Shown here: one piece after another, positions 38,242 through 46,362 of the stretch
Position numbering within the stretch: position 1 is the stretch's first letter
Layout: each line of letters begins with the position of its first letter
NCBI GenBank assembly: GCA_016709025.1
Contig: JADJEQ010000011.1
Span: 62,001-126,000 of the forward strand
DNA length: 64,000 nucleotides
Source: Bacteroidales bacterium
Lineage (GTDB): Bacteria; Bacteroidota; Bacteroidia; Bacteroidales; Lentimicrobiaceae
Reading direction: 5' to 3'
Made by a program: the position numbers and the translations under genes
The notes under the pieces: model-generated
Told to the model about the DNA's origin: nothing
The model's database searches: none
What the model saw: the letters and a program-made list of their open reading frames with translations, nothing else

Positions 38242-38825
38242 ACCAGTTTGTTTTTGATAAGTGTGAGGATTGATTGCACCATATTATCACCACTCCTTTT
38301 GATATCAAATTCAAAATTGGCGATCCGCCATTTGAACATCTGAAGTTTAAAGGTTCCCATGATAATGTGCATGAGTTCGTCGGTAGTGATGGCATTGGTA
38401 AACATGCCTTTTTGCTGACCTTCCATTATGATGGGCATTAAGTGCTTAATCTTTATATTCATAAGCTTAAGAATATTCTGATTGATAAGCAGACTCTCTT
38501 CCATAAGCCCGTCTGAAAAAACAGCCACTACAAAATGAGGATTTTCACTGAAAAACCTGAATTGTTCGCGGAAGAGTAATCTAAATTGCTGCTCCGGATC
38601 TGCAGGCTTAGTCTGATTTGACAGACGGATATCTATGTCATTTGCAAGGTAATTTAGCATGGCAACAATAATTTCCTCTTTACTTGCGAAATGACGGTAA
38701 ATAGCACTTTCAGAGAAATGCATTTCTTTTGCCAGATTCTTAATAGTCAATCCACTAACACCTGAAGCTGTAAGTATTTTGCCGGCTGCTTCAATAATCT
38801 CTAATTGTCGGGGTGTGATATCCAT
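38238..38825 (-). CDS. TetR/AcrR-family regulator of the RND operon
   Basis: 195 residues. N-terminal HTH: ITPRQLEIIEAAGKIL, SGVSGLTIKNLAKEMHFSES and AIYRHFASKEEIIVAML. The C-terminal ligand domain is helical (LANDIDIRLSNQTKPADPEQ, FRLLFREQFRFFSENPHFVV). Sits directly between the cupin gene and the efflux genes, the usual arrangement of a local repressor. The palindrome at 39255-39274 upstream of the cupin gene is its candidate operator. Confidence 0.9.
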   Translation of the reverse strand: MDITPRQLEIIEAAGKILTASGVSGLTIKNLAKEMHFSESAIYRHFASKEEIIVAMLNYLANDIDIRLSNQTKPADPEQQFRLLFREQFRFFSENPHFVVAVFSDGLMEESLLINQNILKLMNIKIKHLMPIIMEGQQKGMFTNAITTDELMHIIMGTFKLQMFKWRIANFEFDIKRSGDNMVQSILTLIKNKLV

Positions 38826-38882
38826 GTTGAATAATATTTAGAACCCTGTTATGTTTCTCTTTGATTTTCAATCGAATGTAGC

Positions 38883-39221
38883 CTAAAGCACTTTTGTTTG
38901 CGTTGTTGGCCGCGGTGCTTTTACAACAAGAATCCTGGCTAAACTGTCGGAACTATTGCTGATGTAATGTACAATATCCGCAGGGCTTTCGACAAGTGTA
39001 TCCACTTCACATTCTTCGCTTTCATCGCCGATATGTATGGTTGGCGTTCCTTCAACGATAAAGAAAAACACATCTACAGGAGTTTTATGTGGTTTCAGGC
39101 TTTCTCCTGGTTTTAATGCCATTAGCATCGCCTGTGCAGATTCCTTGTTATACATCTCACGTACGTCAATTTTGTGGGGTGTATCTTTTACTACCTGATG
39201 CTGGTATTTGGTGATTATCAT
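38883..39221 (-). CDS. Small cupin-domain protein
   Basis: Start taken at 39221 (MIITKYQHQVV), since the in-frame extension upstream lies across the promoter. 112 residues forming one cupin barrel: ESAQAMLMALKPGESLKPHK, VDVFFFIVEGTPTIHIGDE, VDTLVESPADIVHYI. His in LKPHKTP and in the second motif could bind a metal, but the first cupin motif lacks the second His, so metal binding is uncertain. It leads the TetR-RND transcript. Role unknown; possibly a ligand-binding or detoxifying companion. Confidence 0.75.
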   Translation of the reverse strand: MIITKYQHQVVKDTPHKIDVREMYNKESAQAMLMALKPGESLKPHKTPVDVFFFIVEGTPTIHIGDESEECEVDTLVESPADIVHYISNSSDSLARILVVKAPRPTTQTKVL

Positions 39222-39254
39222 TTCTGAAGGTTTTAATTGTTTAAGGGAAATTAA

Positions 39255-39281
39255 GTGAGTGAGTATTCGCTCACAAAGATA
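39255..39281 (-). promoter_or_regulatory. Promoter -7 element with overlapping palindromic operator for the cupin-TetR-RND operon
   Basis: On the minus strand TATCTTTG (39274-39281) matches TAnnTTTG. Adjacent downstream, GTGAGTGA and TCGCTCAC (39255-39274, 4-base spacer) are an inverted repeat with one mismatch, covering the start region. This is how TetR-type repressors are usually placed. Confidence 0.65.
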
Positions 39282-39544
39282 AGCTATTATAAACACCAAA
39301 TGCAAGTTTTTTTTCAATTAAATTTTGTCGCAGTTCTATGTTGTTGTTTATGAATGAGATAACCTAATATACATTTTTAAAGTTAATTTTTCTTCAACAT
39401 GCAATACTTTAAATAATCCTGATAAAAATATCGAATGAACTCCCTGAAATATTAAAAGTTAAAATTGCAGTATTTCATTATTTTTCAATCTCTATTACCC
39501 GAAAATGTTTATTTTACAATCATTATGTTGATCAAAAACTAATC

Positions 39545-40324
39545 ATGTGCCGTAAGTATATACTTGCCAGCAATGCCGATGCCATTGAGAATCATTTCGG
39601 TTCCAAAGGCCTGAATCTGTTGGATTGGAATCCATCCCTGGTCGTCTCACCCGGCGACACATCTTTGCTTATCACCCAGCAGGACCAGGATAAATATACC
39701 TTGTCGGTGTTTGGAATGACCCCGGCCTGGGCAAAGCAACCCATGCAACTGGTCAATGCCCGGACTGAGGGAGATAAAAACCCCGACAATAACCCGGCGT
39801 TTAAAGGTTCCAAGGCCATTTTTTTAAAGCCTGCATTTCAGAAACCCTTGTTCTCGCAGCGCTGTATTGTTATCGCGGATGCCTTTATCGGATGGTCATC
39901 CGGCATCCTGCCAAAGCCTTATCTCTGCTACCTGAGGGACCACCGGCACCCGATTGGTTTGGCCGGATTGTATGATGGTTGGATTCACCCTGCAACGCGG
40001 GAACCATTCCATTCATTTACCATTCTCACCGTGGCAGCCAATTCACTGGTCAGGGGTCTGCCATCTCCGAGAATGCCGGTTATCCTCCCCTACGGACAGG
40101 AAACACGCTGGTTGAAACCCAACCTGAGCCTGGCTGAAATATTGAACATGTTGCAGCAATATCCGTCCAAAAAGATGAATGCCTATCCCGTGAGCGGGAA
40201 AATTGATCAACCAGGTCCTTATTCAAAGGAAATCATGACGCCCATAGGCCCGAAGCTTTTAACTGAAGAACATCCCCCTGCCCTACCTGTTAAATCTTAC
40301 TATGGCCAAAAAAAGAAACCGTAG
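39545..40324 (+). CDS. SRAP (HMCES/YedK-like) family protein with altered active site
   Basis: 259 residues. Met is followed by Cys (MCRKYILAS), so the processed N-terminal Cys2 can form the SRAP thiazolidine cross-link to abasic sites. NARTEG and the C-terminal half (PYLCYLRDHRHPIGLAGLYDGW, SFTILTVAAN, RMPVILP) fit the fold. Two usual active-site residues are changed: the catalytic Glu in GFYEW is replaced (ADAFIGW), and the His that precedes RMP (IHxRMP) reads PSPRMP. Abasic-site protection is the family role. Here chemistry may be weakened or altered. Monocistronic, flanked by divergent repeats. Confidence 0.82.
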   Translation: MCRKYILASNADAIENHFGSKGLNLLDWNPSLVVSPGDTSLLITQQDQDKYTLSVFGMTPAWAKQPMQLVNARTEGDKNPDNNPAFKGSKAIFLKPAFQKPLFSQRCIVIADAFIGWSSGILPKPYLCYLRDHRHPIGLAGLYDGWIHPATREPFHSFTILTVAANSLVRGLPSPRMPVILPYGQETRWLKPNLSLAEILNMLQQYPSKKMNAYPVSGKIDQPGPYSKEIMTPIGPKLLTEEHPPALPVKSYYGQKKKP

Positions 40325-40386
40325 CATGATGAACGGATTTAGTCAGATGTATGTAATATAAAATCAGTTAGTTGCGCTTCGATTCT

Positions 40387-40404
40387 CCCGCCAATGAGGG
40401 CGGG
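40387..40404. repeat. CCCGCC/GGCGGG hairpin
   Basis: Perfect 6-bp stem with a 6-base loop in the acr3-SRAP spacer. A second CCCGCC/GGCGGG hairpin lies at 51796-51814, so it is a dispersed element or a weak terminator without a T-run. Confidence 0.5.
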
Positions 40405-40463
40405 ACAAGCTGCTCAGCGTGACAATAATAAGATTTAAACCAGTTTATCTGCCCGATCTCTGT

Positions 40464-41555
40464 TCAACTGCTTTGGATCGGATTCTGAAAGTACTTTTTC
40501 TTAAAATAGAAAGCCAGATTCACCAGGGCAATCATGACCGGAACTTCCACCAGTGGTCCGATTACAGCGGCAAAAGCTTCACCAGAATTCATTCCGAATA
40601 TCGCAATGGCAACGGCTATCGCCAGTTCGAAGTTGTTGCTTGCTGCGGTGAACGAAAGGGTAACTGTCTGACCATAATTGGCGCCTGCTTTTCTGCTCAT
40701 ATAGAACGAAAGCACAAACATGACTATAAAATAAATCAGCAATGGGATGGCGATGAACAATACATCGAGGGGAATCTTAACAATGGTTTCGCCTTTAAGT
40801 GAAAACATTACAATGATCGTAAATAGTAATGCGATTAGAGTGATAGGGCTGATTTTCGGGATAAATTTAGTATGATACCATTCTTTGCTTTTTACCCGGA
40901 TCAAAATAAAACGAGTGAGGAAGCCTGCAATAAAAGGGATGCCCAGGTAAATAAATACACTTTCAGCAATCTGTCCGATGGTAATTTTACCAACTGCATC
41001 ACTGGTTGGTATACCAAACCATCCGGGAAGTATCGCAATAAAGAAGTATGCATAAACCGAGAAGAACAGCACCTGAAAGATGCTGTTGAATGCCACCAGT
41101 CCGGCTGCATACTGGGTATCGCCTTTAGCAAGATCGTTCCACACAATCACCATGGCAATGCAACGGGCAAGACCGATCATAATGATACCATACATATAAG
41201 GCAGGTTGGCATTATTCTCTCCGGGAAACAGTTTGAAAAGAGTCACAGCTAGGGCAAACATCAAAACCGGACCAATGATCCAGTTTTGCACCAGCGAGAG
41301 CGTCAGGACTTTCCAGTTGCGGAAAACATCGCCCAATTCTTCGTATTTTACCTTGGCCAGTGGCGGGTACATCATCAGAATAAGCCCAATAGCAATCGGG
41401 ATATTGGTTGTGCTATCCGGCGATGACTTTAATGATTCCCAAAACTGAGCGATGGCCGGGAACAGATAACCCGACATGACACCGATAAACATGGCCAGGA
41501 AGATCCACAGGGTTAAATACCGGTCAAGGAATTTTAAACGGGGTTGTGAAGGCAT
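40464..41555 (-). CDS. acr3: ACR3-family arsenite efflux transporter
   Basis: 363 residues, ten helices. Family landmarks: YPPLAKVKYEELGDVFRNWK, PVLMFALAVTLF, the essential Cys132 in IGLARCIAMVIVWNDLAKGD, FIYLGIPFIAGFLTRFILI, and TLSFTAASNNFELAIAVAI with GPLVEVPVMI (conserved Glu). Exports As(OH)3 using the proton motive force. It is the last gene of the arsR-arsC-arsM-acr3 run, 308 bp from arsM with repeat-filled spacer. Confidence 0.95.
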   Translation of the reverse strand: MPSQPRLKFLDRYLTLWIFLAMFIGVMSGYLFPAIAQFWESLKSSPDSTTNIPIAIGLILMMYPPLAKVKYEELGDVFRNWKVLTLSLVQNWIIGPVLMFALAVTLFKLFPGENNANLPYMYGIIMIGLARCIAMVIVWNDLAKGDTQYAAGLVAFNSIFQVLFFSVYAYFFIAILPGWFGIPTSDAVGKITIGQIAESVFIYLGIPFIAGFLTRFILIRVKSKEWYHTKFIPKISPITLIALLFTIIVMFSLKGETIVKIPLDVLFIAIPLLIYFIVMFVLSFYMSRKAGANYGQTVTLSFTAASNNFELAIAVAIAIFGMNSGEAFAAVIGPLVEVPVMIALVNLAFYFKKKYFQNPIQSS

Positions 41556-41863
41556 AAGGGATTGATGGTTTTTAATTTACGGTTTACGATTCAATGTCGT
41601 TTAATTAAGGGAAATTGTCTTCGACTCTTCTCAGACTGATAGTCATCCTGAGCAGAGTCGAAGGATTATTGCCTGGGCATTTGCGCTTCGACTCCGCTCA
41701 GCGTGACATCCTAGTTTATGACTATGTTGCATTTTCATAAGCTTCCTGCTTCTCCCTTAAGACAGTCATCCTGAGCGGAGTCGAAGGATAGACACTTTCC
41801 ATAACTAAACGACAATGATTTACAATCTTTAATTTACGATTGTCGATCTGAATTTTCTGCAGG
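41556..41863. repeat. Three copies of a GTCATCCTGAGC-type dispersed repeat in the acr3-arsM spacer
   Basis: GTCATCCTGAGC(A/G)GAGTCGAAGGAT-type copies at 41642-41666 and 41765-41789, and the same element reversed at 41686-41712. The elements can pair as hairpins. Nothing coding is seen in the 308 bases. Confidence 0.7.
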
Positions 41864-42697
41864 CTAACAATTGCATCCGCAGCCACAACCTAAAACGGGT
41901 TTTTCGGCGTAAACGGTGATGCTGTATATGCCGGTACCTGACTGATGAAAGTCTGACAGTTCCTGAGCGGTCATGTAATTCAACAGAATTTCATCAGGAA
42001 TAACAATTTGTTTTTCCTTCTGAACTTTTGCATTGGACAGGCCTGCATCCACAATTATATTCAGATAATCAGCCATCTGCACAGCACCTGAGACACATCC
42101 GGCATACATTTCAGCCGCTTGTTTCAGTGTTTCCGGTAATTCGCCTTTTAGAACCACATCGGATACCGAAATATGGCCACCCGGTTTCAGAACCCGGTAT
42201 ATTTCGCTGAATGCCTTCACTTTATCAGGAACCAGATTTAACACACAGTTGCTGATGATCACATCGGCTTTATTGGCTGTGACAGGTAGTTTCTCAATAT
42301 CACCAAAACGGAACTCAACATTGTTGTATTCCAGTTTTTCAGCGTTTTCACGGGCCTTATCGATCATGGCCTGGGTAAAATCCACACCGATTACTTTGCC
42401 TTTTTCACCTGTCAGGGCCCTGGCTACAAAACAGTCGTTGCCAGCACCTGACCCTAAATCGATGACTGTGTCACCGGCTTTGATCAGTGCAAATTCGGTT
42501 GGAATACCGCACCCCAATCCCAGATCGGCATCGGGGTTGTACCCTTCGAGTTTGTCGTAGCTTTCGCTGAAGATGGTATAATCAACATCACCGCAACAGC
42601 CGGAACCACAGCAGGACGTTTCATTTGTCTCTTTTGATTGCAGGGCGATTTCTCCGTATTTTTCTTTTACCAGAGTTTTGAGTTCTTCGTTCTTCAT
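41864..42697 (-). CDS. arsM: Arsenite S-adenosylmethionine methyltransferase
   Basis: 277 residues. SAM motif VIDLGSGAGNDCF (~79-91). The three cysteines that define ArsM are present: GLGCGIP (63), SNCVLNL (151) and AGCVSGA (201). N-terminal Cys pairs (CCGSGCCG, 29-36) and a C-terminal CGCGCNC add arsenic-binding thiols. Converts As(III) to methylated forms. It lies between arsC and acr3 on the same strand. Confidence 0.95.
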   Translation of the reverse strand: MKNEELKTLVKEKYGEIALQSKETNETSCCGSGCCGDVDYTIFSESYDKLEGYNPDADLGLGCGIPTEFALIKAGDTVIDLGSGAGNDCFVARALTGEKGKVIGVDFTQAMIDKARENAEKLEYNNVEFRFGDIEKLPVTANKADVIISNCVLNLVPDKVKAFSEIYRVLKPGGHISVSDVVLKGELPETLKQAAEMYAGCVSGAVQMADYLNIIVDAGLSNAKVQKEKQIVIPDEILLNYMTAQELSDFHQSGTGIYSITVYAEKPVLGCGCGCNC

Positions 42698-43144
42698 TGT
42701 TTTTTAGTTTGAGGTTATTTTATTAGCCAATTAGCCGATTAGCCGATTAGCAAATTATTTGCATTGGTTTTCCGTTGTGTCATTCAATTCATCCTTGACA
42801 TTGGTAATTGTTTTATTAGCAGATTAGCCAATTAGCAAATTATTTGCATTGGTATTCTGTTTCAACATTCAATTTTTTCCCGGCATTGGTACTGGTTTTA
42901 TTAGCAGATTAGCAGATTAGCCGATTAGCAAATTATTTGCATTGGTATTCCGTTTCATCATTCATTTTACACTCGGCATTGGTAATTTTATTAGCAAATT
43001 AGCGAATTAGCTAATTAGCTAATTATTTGCATTGGTATTCAGTTTTATCATTCTAATTTACTCTTTGCATCGGTTACAGAATGATTTGCTCATTAACTAA
43101 TATGCTAATCAACGAATCTGCTAATTAGCTAATTAACGAATCTG
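42698..43144. repeat. Tandem ~85-95-bp repeat with embedded 8-bp words
   Basis: Four copies start with TTTTATTAGC near 42717, 42811, 42896 and 42986. Each contains 8-base words (GATTAGCC/GATTAGCA type), a palindrome GCAAA-TTA-TTTGC, then GCATTGGTATTC and a run to GGCATTGGTAAT. A fifth decayed segment of CTAATNNN octamers runs to 43144. The copies differ by indels and point changes. No ORF is supported. Confidence 0.8.
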
Positions 43145-43516
43145 CTAATCACCTAATCTGTTGGTTTTTACCTTTTTTGACGAACTAATAATCCTGTTGA
43201 TTACCTTTTTGATTACTTCGAGGTCTGAGAGCAGGTCCCCCGGATCCGGTAATTTCGGTGAATATTTGCAGAGTAGTAGCCAATATTCAGTTTCGTCCAT
43301 TTCTTTGGCTGCAATCTTAAACTTGTGGATAAAATCTGCCGTGCTTTCAGCATTCTGGGCCTCTTTTGCATTGGCACCTATGGATGTACCTGCTTTCAGT
43401 AACTGATTTGAAAAGGTATACTTCCTGATCTCGTCCAACTGATCACAAAAATCAATGATCTTCAATGAAAAGTCAAACGTAAGCTTCAAAATCAAATTTT
43501 CTTTCTCCTCTTTCAT
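43145..43516 (-). CDS. Four-helix bundle protein (23S rRNA intervening-sequence family)
   Basis: Start at 43516 (MKEEKEN) is preferred; the upstream extension looks like spacer. 123 residues: KLTFDFSLKIIDFCDQLDEI, TFSNQLLKAGTSIGANAKEA, STADFIHKFKIAAKEMDETE, YWLLLCKY, DLLSDLEVIKKVINRIISSS. This is the small helical protein family first met in rRNA insertions. There is no rRNA near here, and it sits between arsM and arsC within repeat spacers. Function unknown. Confidence 0.88.
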   Translation of the reverse strand: MKEEKENLILKLTFDFSLKIIDFCDQLDEIRKYTFSNQLLKAGTSIGANAKEAQNAESTADFIHKFKIAAKEMDETEYWLLLCKYSPKLPDPGDLLSDLEVIKKVINRIISSSKKVKTNRLGD

Positions 43517-43554
43517 GGAATAAACTTTGAAAAACCGAAACCTGAAATCCAAAC

Positions 43555-43636
43555 AATCTGTTAATTCGCGAATTTTCGAATTGGCTAATTGGCTAATTAA
43601 CGAATATGCTAATTGGCTAATTGGCTAATCGACGAT
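43555..43636. repeat. 8-bp-period array (AATTGGCT words)
   Basis: AATTGGCT and close variants repeat about nine times directly after arsC, ending near 43636. Other 8-bp arrays lie at 44109-44132 (ACGCAAAG, three copies) and at 50114-50137 and 50180-50203. Confidence 0.75.
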
Positions 43637-44053
43637 TCAGCGAATCATAGTTTCGTAAAACTCCCTGAACGCCAACCGGATTTCATCACGCACCCTGATA
43701 AACTCACTCTGAATAAATTCTTCAGAACCCACGGCATGCGAAGGATCATCAAAGCCAATGTGCAGGCGATGTTTTACTTTTCCCAGAAATGCCGGACATG
43801 CCTCGTTTGCTCCCCCGCATACGGTGATTACATAGTCCCACTCATCGTTAAGGTATAAATCAACGGAATCAGATGTGTGGTGGCTGATGTCGATGCCAAT
43901 TTCATTCATTACGGCAACTGCTTTTTCGTTTAGTTTTCCGGAGGCTTCGGTGCCTGCTGAACAGACTTTAAGCGATTTATCAAACGACTGCAAGAAGCCG
44001 TGTGCCATCTGGCTGCGGCAACTGTTGCCGGTACATAGGATCAGGATTTTCAT
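43637..44053 (-). CDS. arsC: Arsenate reductase, thioredoxin-coupled LMW-phosphatase type
   Basis: 138 residues. Catalytic loop CTGNSCRSQMA (Cys7, Cys12). Resolving Cys pair in VCGGANEACPAF (79 and 86), DPSHAVG near the C-terminal third with the general-acid Asp. Reduces As(V) to As(III) in the cytoplasm for ACR3 export or ArsM methylation. It is second in the minus-strand run after ArsR. Confidence 0.95.
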   Translation of the reverse strand: MKILILCTGNSCRSQMAHGFLQSFDKSLKVCSAGTEASGKLNEKAVAVMNEIGIDISHHTSDSVDLYLNDEWDYVITVCGGANEACPAFLGKVKHRLHIGFDDPSHAVGSEEFIQSEFIRVRDEIRLAFREFYETMIR

Positions 44054-44223
44054 TTCTAATTATTTTGGGATTTTAGTATTGTCCAATAGTCGTGTAATTT
44101 TAAGAATCACGCAAAGACGCAAAGACGCAAAGTGTTGATTATTATTGTGTTGGGAATTATCCAATCTATTGTTTAATACCCAGGAAATCAGTTGTTTAAA
44201 AAACACTAATAGAGTATTGATTG

Positions 44224-44574
44224 TCAGCATTCACAATTAATTGTCAGATCAGTTTCATTGGTCCCCATTTCTTTAAAAAAATCCTCAAACATTTTTTTAT
44301 ATTTCAAAATGTCGGAGTTACATAAACAATAGTTGACTTTTGAACCTTCGATCTCGCCGTGGATAAGACCCATTTTTTTCAACTCCTGCAGATGTTGTGA
44401 CACAGTAGTACGGCTCAAAGGCAATTGGTCAGAAATATCTCCTGAAATACAGGTTTTTGTTTCAGCCAGGTATCTCAAAATTGCCAGACGTGCAGGATGT
44501 GAAATCGTTCTTGCAAAAAGGGCCAAATCCTGAAGTTCTTTATCAAACGCTTCTTTCTTTATCATTTTATGCAC
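44224..44574 (-). CDS. arsR: ArsR-family arsenic regulator
   Basis: 116 residues. ArsR winged helix: FARTISHPARLAILRYLAE, ISGDISDQLPLSRTTVSQHL, QELKKMGLIHGEIEGSKVNY. Cysteines in NYCLC and the terminal INCEC, plus Cys42, could form an As(III) site. A TATGTTTG -7 element lies 17-24 bases upstream on the minus strand. It heads the arsC-arsM-acr3 run. Confidence 0.9.
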   Translation of the reverse strand: MHKMIKKEAFDKELQDLALFARTISHPARLAILRYLAETKTCISGDISDQLPLSRTTVSQHLQELKKMGLIHGEIEGSKVNYCLCNSDILKYKKMFEDFFKEMGTNETDLTINCEC

Positions 44575-44590
44575 TATTTGTTACATGTTG

Positions 44591-44598
44591 CAAACATA
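44591..44598 (-). promoter_or_regulatory. Promoter -7 element of arsR
   Basis: CAAACATA on the plus strand is TATGTTTG on the minus strand, matching TAnnTTTG, 17 bases before the start at 44574. A short AT-rich repeat region follows. The spacing fits a leader too short for a long 5' UTR. Confidence 0.55.
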
Positions 44599-44801
44599 CG
44601 ACATATTTTAATTTCTTGTGTTAAAAATGTATTAATTTTTCGAAAATTTTAGCTCATGAAAACTTCTAAAGTTTTCTTATCCGGATTAAATGATTCAGCA
44701 TTTCTGATTCACCGGGACTACTATCAAAAAATGACCGGCAGTCATACATTCTGGTAATATTTTAGAAAACGACAACACTCATTGTTTTAGAAGCAGTCTT
44801 A

Positions 44802-45587
44802 CTAATACAATCCAGGCTTTATTTTCTCAAACAATGGAATCAGTTTATCATTGTAGATGGCTCTGATTTGAGCTTCACTCTCCCCTATTGGTTTTACCGG
44901 CACCAGGTTAATTACCTCATCCGGGGTTAAGCCTGAGTAATAATAAGTTCTCCATGCTGCCAGCATTGTATCCCTTACAGAATTATAGCTTTCCTCTTCT
45001 GTAAGTCCTATTTTGCAACCTATCTCAACCAGTTCTTTCCATTGAAACCAGAAATAGGTAGGTAACATTGCAGACATAATGGCATAACTTTCCAGCTTGT
45101 TTTCTGAGACCTCAAACGTATGGCCCATCCGGCGGAATATGGTAAGCATGGGCTGTTTTTTCCATTCTGACATACCTTCAGCAAAACATACCGGGTTATA
45201 GCCTTCGTTGACGATGGAAGTAGCATTGGGAATAAGTCTGACAATGTTTTTGATATCAGGCAGTTTTGATGCAATTTTTGCAATGGTGATCTTTGGTGCA
45301 AGAGAGATAACAACCGCGCCCGGCTTAATCTGTTCTTTCACCAATTCGAGCGTTTCCATAATGACCGGTGGATGCAGAGAAATAAAGATCAGATCCTGTT
45401 GAGCTGGTTCCAGGTTTGAATCTGCTACTTTTATACCTGGGAATTGTTCTTTTAGATCCGCCAGAACCATTGGGTTGATGTCGTAAACAACAATTGCCTG
45501 GTATTCAGTTTTGTTATTTTCAATTACCTGCAGCATGATTCTGGTGATGCGACCACCTCCGATAAAACCGATTGATTTTGTTTTCAT
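44802..45587 (-). CDS. Pyrroline-5-carboxylate reductase-like NAD(P)-binding oxidoreductase
   Basis: 261 residues. Rossmann start SIGFIGGGRITRIMLQVIE, middle NIVRLIPNATSIVNEGYNPV, which is the proC-family signature region, and a helical C-terminal domain with MLAAWRTYYYSGLTPDEV. The C-terminal Ser/Gly-rich proline-substrate loop of ProC is not obvious, so it may act on another imine or on a related substrate. It follows the arsenic train with an envelope thioredoxin upstream, hence its presence in that cluster is unexplained. Not overlapped with neighbours. Confidence 0.65.
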   Translation of the reverse strand: MKTKSIGFIGGGRITRIMLQVIENNKTEYQAIVVYDINPMVLADLKEQFPGIKVADSNLEPAQQDLIFISLHPPVIMETLELVKEQIKPGAVVISLAPKITIAKIASKLPDIKNIVRLIPNATSIVNEGYNPVCFAEGMSEWKKQPMLTIFRRMGHTFEVSENKLESYAIMSAMLPTYFWFQWKELVEIGCKIGLTEEESYNSVRDTMLAAWRTYYYSGLTPDEVINLVPVKPIGESEAQIRAIYNDKLIPLFEKIKPGLY

Positions 45588-45720
45588 TTGAACAGAGAAT
45601 TTTGTTATTCTGGCTTTGCTTTATTGCTAAAATTACTACCACTTTCAGAACTGCAACAAGCCATCAAGGTGCGAATCCTGATAGGTAGGTTTTCGGATAT
45701 AATATTCGTTTCCTGATAAA

Positions 45721-46182
45721 CTACTTTACTCCTTTTCCTTTGAGCACTTCTATCAATTCTTCCTCAGGAAAATAACCTTCATGTCTGAAAAATTCCTTGC
45801 CTGAAGCATCCAGAAACACCTGGGTGGGAATAGCCTTAATTCCATACTGATCGCCAAACGGCTCTCCCGCTGGAGTCCAGACATCATAAAACACGATCTT
45901 GACCTGATCGCTGTATTTTTCTTCGATTGATTTCATTACCAATTGCATTTTCTGGCAGGGAATGCAGCGCACAGAACCCAATTCAATGAAAGTAACTTTG
46001 TAAACTGAATCAGTTTTAGTAGTATCCGTGGCAATAGTTTTGGATGCAATTGTCGGCGATAAATCTGATGCTGTATCGTTTTGATTAACCTCGTTGTTAT
46101 TCTCCGGATTGATGCAGCTGATAAGCATAACCAGGATTAGAATTCCAGCAATAAGTCCGGAAATTTGTGTTGCTTTTTTCAT
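45721..46182 (-). CDS. Thioredoxin-fold lipoprotein
   Basis: Start at 46182 (MKKATQISGLIAGILILVML) gives a lipoprotein signal with ISC as lipobox; the upstream extension is leader. 153 residues. The redox motif CIPCQKM lies in VTFIELGSVRCIPCQKM, with IKAIPTQVFLDASG after it. Envelope thiol-disulfide reductase or arsenic-binding thioredoxin. It closes the ArsFG-type train upstream. Confidence 0.88.
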   Translation of the reverse strand: MKKATQISGLIAGILILVMLISCINPENNNEVNQNDTASDLSPTIASKTIATDTTKTDSVYKVTFIELGSVRCIPCQKMQLVMKSIEEKYSDQVKIVFYDVWTPAGEPFGDQYGIKAIPTQVFLDASGKEFFRHEGYFPEEELIEVLKGKGVK

Positions 46183-46362
46183 GTTGATATGATTTGAGAA
46201 TTTATTCGCTTTGCTAAATCGAAGGTTTGTATATTCAAATATATTCTTACTTAGTTTTATGATAATCAACACTTTGTGTAACATCCTTGCCGCATGCAGG
46301 GTAGGTGTGTTAGAGCTTTGGCGTCAATTCTTCTTTTTTGACTTTCTGAAGTAATCTCAAGG

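Noticed and set aside
42698..43144. Possible CRISPR array (regular ~90-bp repeats)
   Set aside because: No 25-40 bp exact repeat with unique spacers; the whole unit repeats and drifts, and no cas genes are present.
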